Origin: Nitrospirota bacterium
Lineage (GTDB): Bacteria; Nitrospirota; Nitrospiria; Nitrospirales; Nitrospiraceae
NCBI GenBank assembly: GCA_040757595.1
Contig: JBFLWP010000015.1
Coordinates: forward strand, 1 to 64,000
Direction of reading: 5' to 3'
Length of the DNA stretch: 64,000 bases
Shown here one piece after another: positions 14,903 through 24,176 of the stretch. The translations under genes and the position numbers were made by a program. The notes beneath the pieces were generated by a model that worked only from the letters and a program-made list of their open reading frames with translations, had not been told where the DNA came from and searched no databases. The first letter of the stretch is position 1; each line of letters opens with the position of its first letter.

Positions 14903-16353
14903 TCCGCAGCAGCTTCCTGGGGAATCGGCAGGACCAGGCCGGCCTCGCGCAGGCAGCGTACGACCCACATGTGGACATCGTTGGCCTGGAGATGTCTGCG
15001 CATCGCTTGCATCCGGCGGTGCCGCTCCGCCATCGGCATCGCGAGCGCTCGCGCAACGGCGTCGGCCGTGCCTTCCAGGTCGTAGGGATTGATGATGAGG
15101 GCTTCAGTCAACTCTTCCGACGCGCCGGCCATCTGGCTCACGAGCAGCGCGCCCTCTCCGTCCGTTTGAGAGGCCACGTACTCCTTCGCGACCAGATTCA
15201 TCCCGTCATAGACCGAGCTGACCAGGGCCAGGTCCGCCATGCGGTAGCAGGCGACCAGCGTCTCGAAGCTGATCCGGCCTTCCAGATAGGCGATGGGCCG
15301 CCAGCCGTCGCGACCGTACCGGCCGTTGATTTCGGCCACGGTCTGGCGGATCATCTCGCGATAGCGGCGGTAGGCCTCCACCTCGCTCCGCGTCGGGACT
15401 GCGATCTGGACGAAGGTGAACCGGCCCGCATACTGCGGGAAGCGGTCGAAAAACGTGTCCAGCGCCCCCAGGCGCTTGAGCAGCCCTTTCGTGTAGTCCA
15501 ACCGGTCCACGCCCAGCCCCAGCCGCACCTCCGGGCCGAGATGGAGCCGCTCCTTGATCTGGACCATCGCCCGCTTGACGGCCTGGGTCTCCGCCGTCTC
15601 GGAGAAGCTCCGGAAGTCCACGCTGATGGCGTGCGCGGCGAGGCTGGTCCGATGCCCCTTGTAGTCGATGGCGGTCCCGCCGTTTCCCACTTCGGCCTTC
15701 AGGAATTGCCGGGCGCAGTCGGCGAACAGCCGGACGGAGTCGGCGGTCTGGAAGACCAGGCTGTCCGCCGCCAGCAGTCCTTCCAAGATCTCGCGTCGTT
15801 GGGGCAGGATGCGGAACACGTCCGGGCCCGGCCAGGGGATGTGCCAAAACATCGCGATCGTGGTGCCGGGACGGGCGTTGCGGAGCAAGCCCGGCAGCAG
15901 GGCGAGGTGGAAATCGTGGCCCCAGACCAGCCCCGGACGCTCCCTCAGCTCGTCCAGCACGGCCTCGGCGAAGCGCCGGTTCATGGCGGCGTAGCTCTCC
16001 CAGAACGTCTTCCGGTAGGTCACCCGGTCCAACGTGATGTGACAGAGGGGCCAGAGCACTTGGTTCGCGTAGCCCAGGTATCCGCCCTTCACCTCGTCCT
16101 CGCCCAGCCAGACGCGATGGAGCCGGTAGGTCGGCGCCTCGGGCGGCACATCGAGACCCGCCCGGGCGTCCACCGGCTCCCGATCCCCGTCCCCGCTTCC
16201 CCACGCGACCCAGGTCCCGCCGAGCCGCCTGAGCACCGGGTCGAGGGCCGAGGTCAGGCCGCCGTCGGTCCGCTGGCACGTGAGCTGTCCCTTGACCCGC
16301 CGATGCTCGTACGGCTCGCGGTTCGACACGACGATGATGGGTGGGTTTGGCAT
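14899..16353 (-). CDS. otsA: Trehalose-6-phosphate synthase OtsA (intact copy)
   Basis: This 484-residue GT20 enzyme makes trehalose-6-phosphate from UDP- or ADP-glucose and glucose-6-phosphate. All signature sites are present: VVSNREPYEH, GHDFHLALLPG, FWHIPWPGPD, GVDRLDYTKGLLKR and YDGMNLVAKEYVAS. ATG 16353 follows GGGAG with good spacing; a GTG one codon upstream is also possible. It overlaps otsB at its 3' end and lies 34 bp after the debranching fusion gene. It is the obvious source of the altered paralogue at 10-11.4 kb. Confidence 0.95.
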   Translation of the reverse strand: MPNPPIIVVSNREPYEHRRVKGQLTCQRTDGGLTSALDPVLRRLGGTWVAWGSGDGDREPVDARAGLDVPPEAPTYRLHRVWLGEDEVKGGYLGYANQVLWPLCHITLDRVTYRKTFWESYAAMNRRFAEAVLDELRERPGLVWGHDFHLALLPGLLRNARPGTTIAMFWHIPWPGPDVFRILPQRREILEGLLAADSLVFQTADSVRLFADCARQFLKAEVGNGGTAIDYKGHRTSLAAHAISVDFRSFSETAETQAVKRAMVQIKERLHLGPEVRLGLGVDRLDYTKGLLKRLGALDTFFDRFPQYAGRFTFVQIAVPTRSEVEAYRRYREMIRQTVAEINGRYGRDGWRPIAYLEGRISFETLVACYRMADLALVSSVYDGMNLVAKEYVASQTDGEGALLVSQMAGASEELTEALIINPYDLEGTADAVARALAMPMAERHRRMQAMRRHLQANDVHMWVVRCLREAGLVLPIPQEAAAE

Positions 16354-16387
16354 CACGGTCTCCCTTGGGCTCCCCGCTCACTCCATT

Positions 16388-19300
16388 CTACTCGATCACC
16401 ACGATCTCGACGTCCCCTTCCCGGCGGGCCACGGCGATCTCGACATTCTGCTTGCCGCGCCTGAGGTAGAGGTCCACCGAGGCCGTTCCGACCCTGAGGT
16501 TCGCGATCTGAATCTCCGGCAGGAAGTCCGGCAGGACCGGGCGGAAGAAGGAGACTTTCCCCGGCTGCGCCTGGATCGAAAGGCCCAGGGCCGCCTGCAG
16601 GAGCAGGAACACCGCCGCGGCGGACCAAGCCTGCGGCGCGCAGGACACGGGATACAGGCAGGGCCCCTCGCCGTGCCTGCGGACAAATCCGCACAAGAGC
16701 TCGGGCAGCCGGTGCAGATCCAGAAACGCCGTTGCATCGAAGAGCCCGCGCAGGATGGCGAGGGCCTGGTCCTTGAATCCGTACCGGGCCAGCCCCATGG
16801 CGATCAGCGCATTGTCGTGCGGCCAGACCGAGCCGTTGTGGTAGGACATGGGGTTGTAGCGCGCCTCCGACTCGCCGACGGTGCGGATCCCCCATCCTGA
16901 GAACATCGCCGGCTCCAAAAGAGTGCCGGCGAGCTGCCGGGCCTGTTCGTCGGAGGCGATCCCGGCCCAGAGGCAATGTCCCGCATTGGAGGTCCGCACC
17001 GCACAGGGTTGTTTCTTGCCGTCGAGCGCCAACGCGTACGTGGAAATCCCTTCGCACCAAAAGGCCTTCTGGAACCGCTCCTTGAGGTCTTCGGCTTGAC
17101 GCAGCAGGTCCTCGGCCCGGTCCCCGTTTTCCAGCGCCACGGCCAGCGCCGCCGCGCTCCGCTTGGCGGCATAGACGTAGGCCTGGACCTCGCAGAGGGC
17201 GATCTGCCCTTCCGCCAGCGTGCCGTCCGCGTGGAACACCGCGTCGCGCGAGTCTTTCCATCCTTGATGCGTCAGGCCCCGCGAGGAGTGCCGGACATAC
17301 TCCACAAAACCGTCCGCGTCGCGGTCGCCGTAGGTGTCCATCCAGCGCAGCGCGAGGTCCAGGTTGGGCCAGATGGCCTCGATGAGCGCGCGGTCGCCGG
17401 TCCGCTCATAGTAGGCGCCGGCCAGCATCACGAAGAGCGGGGTCGCGTCCACGCTGCCGTAATACCGTCCGAACGGGACCTCCCCGAGCGCGGGCACCTC
17501 CCCCTTGCGGGTTTCGTGGAGGATTTTGCCCGGTTCGGCGTCCTGCTCGGGAATCTCTTCCCTGGCCTGCGTCGCCGCGAGGAAACCGAGAACCCCTCTG
17601 GCCAGTTCGGGGTTGACCCACAGGTACTCCAGCGCCGTGACGATGCCGTCGCGTCCGAACGGGGTGCTGAACCAGGGAATCCCGGCGAAGGGATAGGGGC
17701 CTTCGAGGGTCTCCGTAACCATCATGTGGAGATCCGGGCGGGCTCGATTGAGCCAATCATTGAATTGCTCGTTGGCGGTCTGAATGTGGCAACCCCGGGC
17801 CACAGCCGTGTCCAGGGATGTTCTGGCCTCGAAGAAGGCTTGATCGTAGGCCAACGGGGGGGAGGGCGGTCGGCCACCAAGCTCGCAGGAAATGGTCAGA
17901 AAGAACTCGGTACGTTCCCTCGGCTGCAGAAGGGCCTCGAAGACCACCTGGGACGGAGACAGACTCGCCGGTTGCGGCGTGCAGGCGACACGGGTCTGCC
18001 GAGTGACTCCGTCGAGCCCCTCGTAGCCGAGAAGCAGCGTCCCGTCCTGGACCGGATCGGCCAGGCGGCGGCCTCGTCGAGCCCGTTTCAGGCCCCGGAC
18101 TTCAAAGATGTCGGCGAAGTCCGCGTCGAGCTTGCAAGTAAGCCTGGCGGGGAGCGGTACGGGCCCGTAATTGGCGATCCGAAACCGCTCATAGCAGACG
18201 CCCCGCCACAGGAATTTCGACCGGAACAGGTGTACGGTGTCTCGCTGGATCGACATGTGGCTGTCGGTGCGGATGTCCGGGTTCGTCAGATCGACGGTGA
18301 ACAGCGTGTTGTCTTCCTTGACCGTGGAGCCCAGCAGCAGGGGACGGCGGTCGTTCAGGGTGAGCTCCAAGCGCGAGAGGAACCGAGTCCCCTCGTGGTA
18401 CAGCCCTTGATAGCCGAGTCCCACGGGATGGATGTCCCCGGCCCGGTTGAAGACGGCGAACGTCTCGCCTTGCTTGAGCACGCGGGTGCGGTCGTCCACG
18501 ATGGTGGAAGTGGCGAGAATATAGTACCCGTCTTGCGCCCGGACGATGTCGTCGGTGAGGGCTCCCGTTCGGAAGGGCCGGGAGGCGGCATCGGCCGTCG
18601 CGGTTTTCCGACGGCTGAAGCGGTGGCAACAGAGACCGCCTCCGAGGAGGAAGAATCCGACGCCGATGAGGCAAAGGCGAGCGCCCAGCGTATCGGCGAT
18701 CCATCCAAAGCCCGTCATCCCGGCCATCGCCGAGACCGTCCCGCCGGTGTTGAACGTGGTGAACATGCGGCCGCGCAGGTTCGTGGGGGTCAGCTCCTGA
18801 AGCAACGACCACACGACGGGCATGAACAGGCCCGTGCTCACCCCGATGACGGCGACCGCCATGGCCGCGAGGAGCGGAGCCTGGAGCAGGCTGAGTCCCC
18901 AGACCGCCGCGCCGCCGACGGCCATGGAAGCGGAAAGAACGCGGAGTCGGCTGGCGAGGGCCCGGGGCTTCATCCACAGCAGCCAGGCCGACGCGGCCAG
19001 CATGCCGGCGCCCAGGGCCGACCAGATCGCTCCCAACTCGATGGGGCCGATGTGCAGCAGTTGCTTGGCGTACACGGGGAGCAGGAAGATGAAGCCGCTG
19101 GCCGCCAGACTGTAAAGGGCGGCCGCGATCATCAGGGTGGAGATGATGCGCTGCTGGACGAACACGAAACGAAAGCCGGCGAGCAGATCCTGCCAGACCG
19201 TTCGTGACGCGGCCTCCCTGGCCGGCACCACGGCTTCCCGCATCCGAATCGACATCAAGAATGCGGCGGAGGCAAAGTTGCAGGCGGCGTCCAGGTACAG

Positions 19301-19867
19301 CACGTTCTGGGCGCCGACGAACGCGATCCCAAGACCGGCGATGGCGGGTCCCGCCAGCACCCCGATGTTCGTCGTGATCTGCAGAAAGGCGTTTGCCGCC
19401 GTCAGCCGCTGCCGGTCGACGATCAGCGGGACAGCCGATGCCAGCGCGGGACCGAAGGCCGAGCCGAGGATCGCGATCAGCAGGACCAAGAGATACAGCC
19501 GTTTCAGGGTGAGCGCGTCGAGGGCGTAGAGGACGGGGATCAGCAGGATCAAGGTCCCCTGAATGAGATCGATGGCGATCATGATCCGTTTTTTCGGCAT
19601 CCGGTCCAGGTAGACCCCGATGAGCGGGCCGAGCACCAGCGGAGGGAGCGTCTCGAGCAAGCCGACCACGGCCATCTTCAGCGCCGATCCGGTCAGCTCG
19701 TAGACGAACCAGAGGAGCGCGACCTTGACCAGCCCGTCTCCGATCTGGGAGATGGACTGTCCCACGAAGAGCAGGCGGAAGTCGCGTGCCTTGAGCAGGC
19801 GCCAGCCGACATCCCGTGCTTCAGTCGGAGACGGGCAACCCTCGTCCGCAGGCGCGGCGCGCCTCAT
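16388..19867 (-). CDS. MFS transporter fused to glycogen-debranching amylo-alpha-1,6-glucosidase
   Basis: This is a single 1159-residue frame. Residues about 24-430 are a complete MFS_3-type transporter with 10-12 membrane segments (ARDFRLLFVGQSISQIGDG at the start, GMTGFGWIADTLG near the end). It is very close to the free MFS at 22.4-23.7 kb. Residues about 445-1159 are a COG3408-type debranching enzyme: N-terminal beta domain (YYILATSTIVDDRTRVLK) and alpha/alpha barrel (WFSTPFGRDGIVTALEYLW, WKDSRDAVFHADGTLAEGQ, YNPMSYHNGSVWPHDN). No stop or frameshift separates them. ATG 19867 overlaps the upstream MFS stop. If expressed as read, the enzyme domain is held at the inner membrane, probably on the cytoplasmic side. 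The transported solute is unknown. Confidence 0.93.
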   Translation of the reverse strand: MRRAAPADEGCPSPTEARDVGWRLLKARDFRLLFVGQSISQIGDGLVKVALLWFVYELTGSALKMAVVGLLETLPPLVLGPLIGVYLDRMPKKRIMIAIDLIQGTLILLIPVLYALDALTLKRLYLLVLLIAILGSAFGPALASAVPLIVDRQRLTAANAFLQITTNIGVLAGPAIAGLGIAFVGAQNVLYLDAACNFASAAFLMSIRMREAVVPAREAASRTVWQDLLAGFRFVFVQQRIISTLMIAAALYSLAASGFIFLLPVYAKQLLHIGPIELGAIWSALGAGMLAASAWLLWMKPRALASRLRVLSASMAVGGAAVWGLSLLQAPLLAAMAVAVIGVSTGLFMPVVWSLLQELTPTNLRGRMFTTFNTGGTVSAMAGMTGFGWIADTLGARLCLIGVGFFLLGGGLCCHRFSRRKTATADAASRPFRTGALTDDIVRAQDGYYILATSTIVDDRTRVLKQGETFAVFNRAGDIHPVGLGYQGLYHEGTRFLSRLELTLNDRRPLLLGSTVKEDNTLFTVDLTNPDIRTDSHMSIQRDTVHLFRSKFLWRGVCYERFRIANYGPVPLPARLTCKLDADFADIFEVRGLKRARRGRRLADPVQDGTLLLGYEGLDGVTRQTRVACTPQPASLSPSQVVFEALLQPRERTEFFLTISCELGGRPPSPPLAYDQAFFEARTSLDTAVARGCHIQTANEQFNDWLNRARPDLHMMVTETLEGPYPFAGIPWFSTPFGRDGIVTALEYLWVNPELARGVLGFLAATQAREEIPEQDAEPGKILHETRKGEVPALGEVPFGRYYGSVDATPLFVMLAGAYYERTGDRALIEAIWPNLDLALRWMDTYGDRDADGFVEYVRHSSRGLTHQGWKDSRDAVFHADGTLAEGQIALCEVQAYVYAAKRSAAALAVALENGDRAEDLLRQAEDLKERFQKAFWCEGISTYALALDGKKQPCAVRTSNAGHCLWAGIASDEQARQLAGTLLEPAMFSGWGIRTVGESEARYNPMSYHNGSVWPHDNALIAMGLARYGFKDQALAILRGLFDATAFLDLHRLPELLCGFVRRHGEGPCLYPVSCAPQAWSAAAVFLLLQAALGLSIQAQPGKVSFFRPVLPDFLPEIQIANLRVGTASVDLYLRRGKQNVEIAVARREGDVEIVVIE

Positions 19868-21162
19868 CGCTCGCCCAGGTGCGCCGTCTCAGGGACTGCC
19901 AGCGGCGCCGGCGCCGGCCGCCGGAGGCTGGCCCAGTGGCTGAGGGCCGAGGCGGCGAGCGCCGTGATGAAGAGCATCGCTCCGATGCCGACCACGCTCA
20001 CCCGTTCGCCGAACTCGCGGGTGGTCCATCCGAAGAAGGTCATGCCCGCCACCGCCGAGGCCATGGCTCCGGTCGAATAGACCGCCAGCGCCCGCCCGAC
20101 GATGCCCGACGGGGAGATCTCCTGCAGCACGCCCCAGGCGATCGGGGTCAGGGCCCCGAAGCCGATCCCGATGACGCTCATCAGCAGGCCGGCGAGAATC
20201 CGGTCCTGGACCCAGACGAGCCCGCAGAGGGCCGCCCCGCTGACCGCGCTCGAAGTCGAGATGACCCGCACCCGGCTCGGCAGATCCCATTCGGTCAGCC
20301 GGACGAGCCCGAACGAAGCGATCAGCAGCCCGACCCCCAGGGCCGACCACAGGTACCCCACCTCCACCGGTCCCAGGTCCAGCATTTTTCTGCCGAACAC
20401 CGGAAAGAGCGTCGTGAAGGCGCTGGTTCCGAACGTGTACAGAGCGGCGGTGCCGGTGAGGACCAGGATCGTCGGCTGCTCCACCAGCGCGAACCGAATC
20501 CCCTCGATCAGGTCCTGCGTCATGGAGGACGGAGCAGCCCGTTCGCCGGCGGGCGCCGCACGGGCGAAGCGGACCGGCACGAAGCAGGCGGCGGAGGTCA
20601 GGTAGGAAGCCACGTTCACGCAGAGGACCTCCTGTGGACCCAGCACCGCAATTCCCAGCCCGCTCAGCGCAGGTCCCACGATGATGCCGAGGCTCGTGGT
20701 GCTCTGGAGCAGCGCGTTGGCGGCGGTGAACTGGGGCCGGGCGACGATCAGGGGCACGGACGCGGAAAGGGCCGGCCCGAAGATCGCGGACGCGACCGAG
20801 TGGAGGAACACGAGGAGATACAGGTTCTCCACGGTGAAAGTTTGCACCGATACCAGGCAGGGAATCAAGCCGAGCACCAGCGCGCGGAGTACGTCCATCG
20901 AGATCAGGATCGGCTTCTTGGGCAGCCGGTCGACGAAGACTCCGATCAGAGGGCCGAAGAGGATCGGCGGGATCGTCTGCAGGAGGCCGATTACCGTGGT
21001 CTTGATGGGGGAACCGGTGACCGAGTACACGAACCAGAGGAGCGCCAGCTTGGAGACGCCGTCCCCGACCTGTGCGATCATCTGCCCCCACCAGACCAGG
21101 CTGAAATCCCGCGTGAGCAAGCGGCGTCGCCGGCTCGGAGCGTCCTCCTGCGTCCATCCCAA
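19864..21162 (-). CDS. MFS transporter (MFS_3 / enterobactin-exporter-like fold)
   Basis: This 432-residue 12-helix permease begins with LTRDFSLVWWGQMIAQVGDGVSKLALLWF, and the A-motif region GVFVDRLPKKPIL follows helix 2. It is paralogous to the MFS half of the fusion and to the MFS at 22.4 kb, but is the most divergent of the three. TTG at 21162 is chosen because GGGAGG lies 6 nt upstream; the nearby ATG at 21157 is in another frame. The stop overlaps the fusion gene start (ATGA). Substrate unknown; sugar or siderophore-type export is possible by family. Confidence 0.88.
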   Translation of the reverse strand: MGWTQEDAPSRRRRLLTRDFSLVWWGQMIAQVGDGVSKLALLWFVYSVTGSPIKTTVIGLLQTIPPILFGPLIGVFVDRLPKKPILISMDVLRALVLGLIPCLVSVQTFTVENLYLLVFLHSVASAIFGPALSASVPLIVARPQFTAANALLQSTTSLGIIVGPALSGLGIAVLGPQEVLCVNVASYLTSAACFVPVRFARAAPAGERAAPSSMTQDLIEGIRFALVEQPTILVLTGTAALYTFGTSAFTTLFPVFGRKMLDLGPVEVGYLWSALGVGLLIASFGLVRLTEWDLPSRVRVISTSSAVSGAALCGLVWVQDRILAGLLMSVIGIGFGALTPIAWGVLQEISPSGIVGRALAVYSTGAMASAVAGMTFFGWTTREFGERVSVVGIGAMLFITALAASALSHWASLRRPAPAPLAVPETAHLGER

Positions 21163-21219
21163 TTGCAGCCTCCCTGATCTCCAGCGATGCGGCCCGCGGC
21201 GGTTGCCCGCCCTCGCCGG

Positions 21220-21960
21220 TCAGTCCCCGGCGCTCACGCGCACCGCGTCCGTGTGCACGGCCCTGACCCCCGGGACCTGCCGCGCGGCTTCCGCCGCTTC
21301 GAGCACGATCACCTGGAAGCGCGTGGTGCCGCTCAACGAGACGATCCCGTTCTCGGTCTTCACGTCGAAGTTGGCCGCCTCCAGGGTCTTGCTCTTGGCA
21401 AACCGGTCCTTGACGTACTGGGTGATGATCTCGTCCTGCTTCCGCGCCAGCGTGGCGTGCAGCCCCTTGGCGACCTCCAGCAGGTTCGAGACCGACTTGA
21501 CGCCGCCCACGCGGGACGCGACCTCCGTGGCCGCCAGTTTCTCCTCCTGGCTCGACACCTTCCCCGCGAGCACGGCCTCAGAGCCGTGCAGGTCCACGTC
21601 GATCTCGTAGGGAAACAGGCGGGAATCCGCCATCAGGGCCAGTTTGACCTTCAAGATCGTCGAGCCGGCGGGCCACGGGGGCGTCGGCTCCCGGGTTTTC
21701 GCGGGAGTACCGGCCGGGACGTCTGGTTTCGGTGTCCCGTCCGGCTTCGCTTGCCCTTCGGGTTTGGCCGCGGGAGCCTCGGGGCTCTTGGACTCCGGCT
21801 GCCTCTGCTCGATCACCCGTTGTTCGCCCGAAGGCGCCTTGGAAGACTCGGGTGCCGGTGCGGGACCGGGATCGGCGGCCGGGGCGGGCAGGGCCAGGGC
21901 CAGGAGGACGATCGGCATTGTCGTCAGACAGGACGCTCGCGCGCGACGCTGTGTCATCAT
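21220..21960 (-). CDS. Exported BON-domain protein
   Basis: This protein of about 246 residues has a signal peptide (ALALPAPAA), a Pro/Ala/Lys-rich linker of about 80 residues, and two BON domains: LKVKLALMADSRLFPYEIDV...VGGVKSVSNLL and VKDRFAKSKTLEAANFDVKTENGIVSLSG...VPGVRAVHTD. BON domains bind membranes or lipids and occur in osmotically induced OsmY-like periplasmic proteins, which fits the trehalose context. Tandem ATGs at 21960/21957 are plausible starts. It lies 57 bp upstream of the MFS gene. Confidence 0.88.
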   Translation of the reverse strand: MMTQRRARASCLTTMPIVLLALALPAPAADPGPAPAPESSKAPSGEQRVIEQRQPESKSPEAPAAKPEGQAKPDGTPKPDVPAGTPAKTREPTPPWPAGSTILKVKLALMADSRLFPYEIDVDLHGSEAVLAGKVSSQEEKLAATEVASRVGGVKSVSNLLEVAKGLHATLARKQDEIITQYVKDRFAKSKTLEAANFDVKTENGIVSLSGTTRFQVIVLEAAEAARQVPGVRAVHTDAVRVSAGD

Positions 21961-22090
21961 GTCGTCTTCTCTGTGGAAGAACCGGGCGGGGAGGAGGCAG
22001 GCGCCGATCCTACGGCGCAAGCCCGGACGCGTCCGCGGCCGTCGTCGCCGCGGCGGGATCGGGCCGGTCCGCCAACCGGAAGCGGTCTGC

Positions 22091-22305
22091 TTACTGCATC
22101 GCCTTCACCGGCACGGCTGTCCCGTTCGCCGCCACCTTCGCTTCGATCTTCGTGTCCTTCTCCAGGTTGAGCAGGTGCTCTTCCTTGACGCTTCCTTCAC
22201 GACGCGCGCGTTGGCGGTGATCATCATCACCGCGTCCTTGACGGTCTGCGAGTCGGAGTTTGCCGAAGTCCGGATCGGGTGGACCGTCGCGCGATCGCCG
22301 AACAC
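22091..22305 (-). pseudogene. Small exported protein family, frameshifted copy (member 3)
   Basis: GTG 22305 lies just after AGGAGG. One frame gives TVKDAVMMITANARVVKEAS; the next gives KEEHLLNLEKDTKIEAKVAANGTAVPVKAMQ to a stop at 22091. Inserting one base near 22188 would join them into the family domain seen at 12.3 kb. It also lacks a hydrophobic signal and has lost about 8 residues before the last strand. A broken duplicate is the simplest reading. Confidence 0.75.
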
Positions 22306-22370
22306 GCCTCCTCCCTCCGCGCCGCGAGACCCGGAACGGCGTCATCGGCCCGGTCCTCGGTGAACGGGCG

Positions 22371-23663
22371 TCAGCGGGAGGCCAGGGGGCTGGGGGCAGG
22401 CCCGCTCCGTCGGCTCAACTGGGCCGCAACGGTGGCTGTTCCGAACAGGATCAGGCTGATGCCCAAAAGACTGGCGGTCGGGCCGATCGCATCCGCCGCC
22501 CACCCGAACCCGGCCATTCCGGCCATGGCGGACGACATCCCGCCCGTGCTGAACGCCGTGAACACGCGTCCCAGGAGATGGTTCGGAGTGAGTTCCTGCA
22601 GGACGCCCCAGACGACGGGGATCAGCATGGCCGTGCTGCCCCCGATCACCATGATCAGCAGGGTGGCCAGGAGGGGAGTCTCGAGGACGCTCAGGCCGCA
22701 GACCGCCAGCCCGCCCACGGCCATGGAACGGGAGACGATCCGCATGCGCTCGCGCAGGCCGCTGTGCCGCGCCCAGGCCAGCCAGGCCGACGCGGCCAGC
22801 ATGCCGCCGCCCAGCGCCGACCAGAGCAGGCCGAGCTCCAGCGGCCCGAAGCGCAGCAGCTCCTTGGCGAACACCGGCAGCAGGAAGACGAACGCGCTCG
22901 TGCCCAGGCTGTAGAGGGTCGCGATGAGCATGAGCGTGAAGACCGTCCGGTGCTGCACGAACACGAACCGGAATCCCACCGTCAGCTCCTGGAACAGGGA
23001 ACCGGAGGTCCGGGCCGTGCGGGCCGCGCGGGATTCACCGACCCTGATCGGGATCAGGCAGAGGGCGGAGATCAGGAAGGTGGCGGCGTCGAGATAGAGG
23101 ACGTTCTGGGCCCCCGCCAGCACGATGCCCAGGCCGCTGACGGCCGGCCCCACGATCATCCCGATGTTGGCCGTCCCCTGCAGCAGGGCGTTGGCCGCGG
23201 TGAGCTGGGTCGGGCGCACGATCAGGGGGACGGCCGAGGCCAGCGCGGGACCGAACACCGTCGAGACGACCGCGATCACGAAGACCAGCACGTACAGGAT
23301 CTCGAGGGTCAGGGCGTCCAGGGCATAGAGGAAGGGGATCAGCAGGACGAGGAACGTCCGGGCCACGTCCACCCAGATCATGACCCGCTTCTTGGACAGC
23401 CGGTCCAGGTAGACGCCGATCAACGGGCCGAAGACCAGGGGGGGAACGGTCTGCAGGAGCCCGATCGCCGTCATCTTGAGCGCCGATCCGGTCAGCTCGT
23501 AGACGAACCAGAGCAGCGCGACCTTGTTGAGGCTGTCGCCGATCTGGGAGATCAGCTGTCCGCTGAACAGCAAGCCGAAGTCGCGGGTCTTGAGCAGGTG
23601 CGGCGCAAGCGGCTGTCCGGACCGGTTCTCTCGGCCTGCGCTCTCCGCAACACCCTCCAGCAT
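22371..23663 (-). CDS. MFS transporter (MFS_3), close paralogue of the fusion's transporter half
   Basis: This 430-residue 12-helix permease begins with KTRDFGLLFSGQLISQIGDSLNKVALLWF. The region FGPLIGVYLDRLSKKRVM nearly repeats the fusion protein's GPLIGVYLDRMPKKRIM. It ends without any enzyme domain. ATG 23663 is preceded by a purine-rich GGGGCGG. The resemblance suggests the fusion arose by duplicating this gene next to a debranching-enzyme gene. Substrate unknown. Confidence 0.9.
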   Translation of the reverse strand: MLEGVAESAGRENRSGQPLAPHLLKTRDFGLLFSGQLISQIGDSLNKVALLWFVYELTGSALKMTAIGLLQTVPPLVFGPLIGVYLDRLSKKRVMIWVDVARTFLVLLIPFLYALDALTLEILYVLVFVIAVVSTVFGPALASAVPLIVRPTQLTAANALLQGTANIGMIVGPAVSGLGIVLAGAQNVLYLDAATFLISALCLIPIRVGESRAARTARTSGSLFQELTVGFRFVFVQHRTVFTLMLIATLYSLGTSAFVFLLPVFAKELLRFGPLELGLLWSALGGGMLAASAWLAWARHSGLRERMRIVSRSMAVGGLAVCGLSVLETPLLATLLIMVIGGSTAMLIPVVWGVLQELTPNHLLGRVFTAFSTGGMSSAMAGMAGFGWAADAIGPTASLLGISLILFGTATVAAQLSRRSGPAPSPLASR

Positions 23664-23763
23664 GGTCCGCCCCTATTCGTACATCCGGAATAGGCCTGCA
23701 TCATGCGCTCGACCGTAGGCCGTTCCTCGAAGACCCGGCGGCCGCGGCGAAGGGCGGATCCTG

Positions 23764-24075
23764 CTACGACGCCGGCTTGATCGACAGCGCCAGACCGTTG
23801 GCCGAGACTTCCGCCTCGATCTTTTCCCCGGGGACGATCATGCGGTCGAGCTTCGTGTTCTTGTCCGTCCGGAGGCGTATGAACCGTCCCTGCAGATCCC
23901 TGACGACGTAAATGTCCGCCTCGATCTTCAGGAGCTCGCCCTTGAGGATGTAGGACGAGGCCGCCGGCTGCCCGGCGGCCGAAGCGGCCAGCACACCCCG
24001 GATGCAGCACGCCGCCAGGAAGGCCAGCGGACGAGGGAACGCCTTGTCCGCCCTGACCGGTTCAGGAGAGCCCAT
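23764..24075 (-). CDS. Small exported protein, dispersed family member 4
   Basis: This 103-residue protein has a signal peptide ending near VLAASAAG and the family domain (LKGELLKIEADIYVVRD, LDRMIVPGEKIEAEVSANGLALSIK). ATG 24075 is chosen because the upstream part of the open frame is the translation of the 24.1-kb repeat and so unlikely to be coding; the ribosome-binding site is weak. It sits between TreT and the MFS gene. Function unknown. Confidence 0.8.
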   Translation of the reverse strand: MGSPEPVRADKAFPRPLAFLAACCIRGVLAASAAGQPAASSYILKGELLKIEADIYVVRDLQGRFIRLRTDKNTKLDRMIVPGEKIEAEVSANGLALSIKPAS

Positions 24076-24140
24076 GGGCCGCAACCCGCTTTCGCCATCA
24101 CGCTTTTGGACCTTATCAATCCGCTCCGCTTTCCTCCAGT

Positions 24141-24176
24141 GGACAAAATCGGAATGGTGGCCGGAAAATGTCCAGT
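24141..24176. repeat. GGACAA-N18-AAAATGTCCAGT repeat, copy 2
   Basis: Same orientation and spacing as copy 1 at 13967-14002; the similarity extends about 10 bp further upstream. The two copies enclose 10.2 kb carrying otsB, otsA, the MFS-debranching fusion, both MFS genes, the BON gene and two small exported-protein loci. Confidence 0.65.

Noticed and set aside
16976-19207. 743-codon plus-strand open frame
   Set aside because: Antisense to the MFS-debranching fusion; no signature and repetitive charged composition.
22260-23693. 477-codon plus-strand frame
   Set aside because: Antisense to the MFS gene at 22371-23663, no domain.
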